NCBI GenBank assembly: GCA_039819185.1 | Contig: JBCBSK010000190.1 | Coordinates: 1-6,130 of the forward strand | From: JBCBSK01 sp039819185 | GTDB lineage: Bacteria; Pseudomonadota; Alphaproteobacteria; Rhizobiales; Tepidamorphaceae | Direction of reading: 5' to 3' | DNA length: 6,130 nt | Shown: positions 5,452 to 6,130 of the stretch, piece by piece | How the letters are laid out: each line of letters opens with the position of its first letter | Numbering within the stretch: the first letter of the stretch is position 1 | Made by a program: the position numbers and the translations under genes | The notes under the pieces: generated by a model | The model's database searches: none | Told to the model about the DNA's origin: nothing | The model's input: the letters and a program-made list of their open reading frames with translations, nothing else

Positions 5452-6130
5452 ATGCATATCCTGGTTCTTGGCGGGGACGGCTTTTGTGGCTGGCCGACGG
5501 TCTTGCACCTGTCCAAGCTCGGCCACGACATAACAATCGTCGACAACCTATCGCGCCGTAAGGTCGACGTGGAACTCGAAGTCGAGTCACTGACGCCAAT
5601 TCGCCCCCTGACGGAGCGCGTCGCGGCCTGGCGCGAGGTCTCGGGCCGGCACATCAACGTTCATACCTTTACCGTTGGCGAGAATTATCACCGCCTTGTT
5701 AGTCTGATCCGCGACGAACAGCCCGGTGCGATCGTACATTTCGCCGAACAGCGCGCCGCGCCTTATTCCATGAAATCGGCCTGGCACAAGCGCTATACGG
5801 TCAACAACAATCTCAACGCGACGAATGATGTCTGCGCCGCGATCGTTGAATCGGGCCAGGACGTCCATCTGATCCATCTCGGCACGATGGGGGTCTATGG
5901 CTATGGCTCAGCCGGTATGGCCATTCCGGAAGGCTATCTGCCGATCAAGATCGAGACTGATGAAGGACAGTTGATCGATCAGGAGATCCTCTACCCGGCC
6001 AATCCGGGGTCGATCTATCACATGACCAAGACCCAGGATCAGTTGTTTTTCGCCTTCTACAACAAGAATGACGGGCTCAAGGTCACCGATCTGCACCAGG
6101 GCATCGTCTGGGGTACGCAGACCGCGGAAA
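5452..6130 (+). CDS. sqdB: UDP-sulfoquinovose synthase, 5' part, runs off the window
   Basis: SqdB joins sulfite to UDP-glucose to form UDP-sulfoquinovose, the head-group donor for the membrane sulfolipid SQDG. It is an NAD-dependent enzyme of the extended short-chain dehydrogenase family. The first 226 residues are in the window; the full protein is usually about 390-400. Seen: the nucleotide-binding glycine motif GGDGFCGW at residues 7-14, the family segment NLSRRKVDVELEVESLTPI at 32-50, HFAEQRAAPYSM at 96-107, the catalytic Thr145 in HLGTMGVYG, and the Tyr189-xxx-Lys193 pair in YHMTK. This closely matches plant SQD1 and rhizobial/Rhodobacter SqdB features. The start is fixed by GAGGAAA 8 bases upstream and by the position of the glycine motif. 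No stop or frameshift is seen. The sulfoquinovosyl transferase gene, often nearby, would have to be to the right. Confidence 0.95.
   Translation, partial: MHILVLGGDGFCGWPTVLHLSKLGHDITIVDNLSRRKVDVELEVESLTPIRPLTERVAAWREVSGRHINVHTFTVGENYHRLVSLIRDEQPGAIVHFAEQRAAPYSMKSAWHKRYTVNNNLNATNDVCAAIVESGQDVHLIHLGTMGVYGYGSAGMAIPEGYLPIKIETDEGQLIDQEILYPANPGSIYHMTKTQDQLFFAFYNKNDGLKVTDLHQGIVWGTQTAE

Noticed and set aside
5306..5533. 75-codon + frame overlapping the sqdB start
   Set aside because: No ribosome binding site, basic Ser/Arg-rich composition, and its 3' part is sqdB read out of frame.

Overview
The window looks like GC-rich chromosomal DNA from an alphaproteobacterium. The evidence is the type of sulfolipid synthase at the right end, a DUF465/YdcH gene, PotABC-type transporter genes overlapping in operon style, and strong G/C preference at third codon positions. 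The genus cannot be named. No tRNA, rRNA, CRISPR array, insertion sequence or phage gene was seen.

Left part (1-2453, + strand): the 3' part of an ABC-transporter ATPase (PotA family), followed by two six-helix permeases (PotB-like and PotC-like). The ATPase stop overlaps the first permease start by 8 bases, and the second permease starts 10 bases after the first ends. Together they would import a small organic cation or related solute, probably spermidine/putrescine-like; the binding protein is not in the window. The ATPase is not continuous. At the left edge the DNA folds back: bases 1-78 read on the - strand encode the Walker-adjacent H-loop segment of the same protein, and 1-36 is an inverted copy of 73-108. 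This is either a sequence-assembly or amplification chimera or a real inversion.

Middle (2454-3840): a 59-residue histidine-containing membrane mini-protein (- strand) ends facing potC. Next comes a stretch with one coding-like but start-less + frame, then an orphan CheY-like receiver on the - strand. A spacer of roughly 190-270 bases, with nothing recognisable, separates the receiver from the next gene.

Right part (3841-5147, - strand): ydcH-like DUF465 gene, then 29 bases later a secreted M23 zinc metallopeptidase with a full set of active-site residues. These two probably share a transcript; the receiver may lie at its end.

Right edge (5452-6130, + strand): the first 226 codons of sqdB, UDP-sulfoquinovose synthase, running off the window and divergent from ydcH across a 304-base gap.

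No multi-gene system that I would call new is visible. The items most worth a second look are the fold-back at the left edge, the long charged helical insert in the first permease, the orphan receiver and the unassigned frame at 2805-3026.
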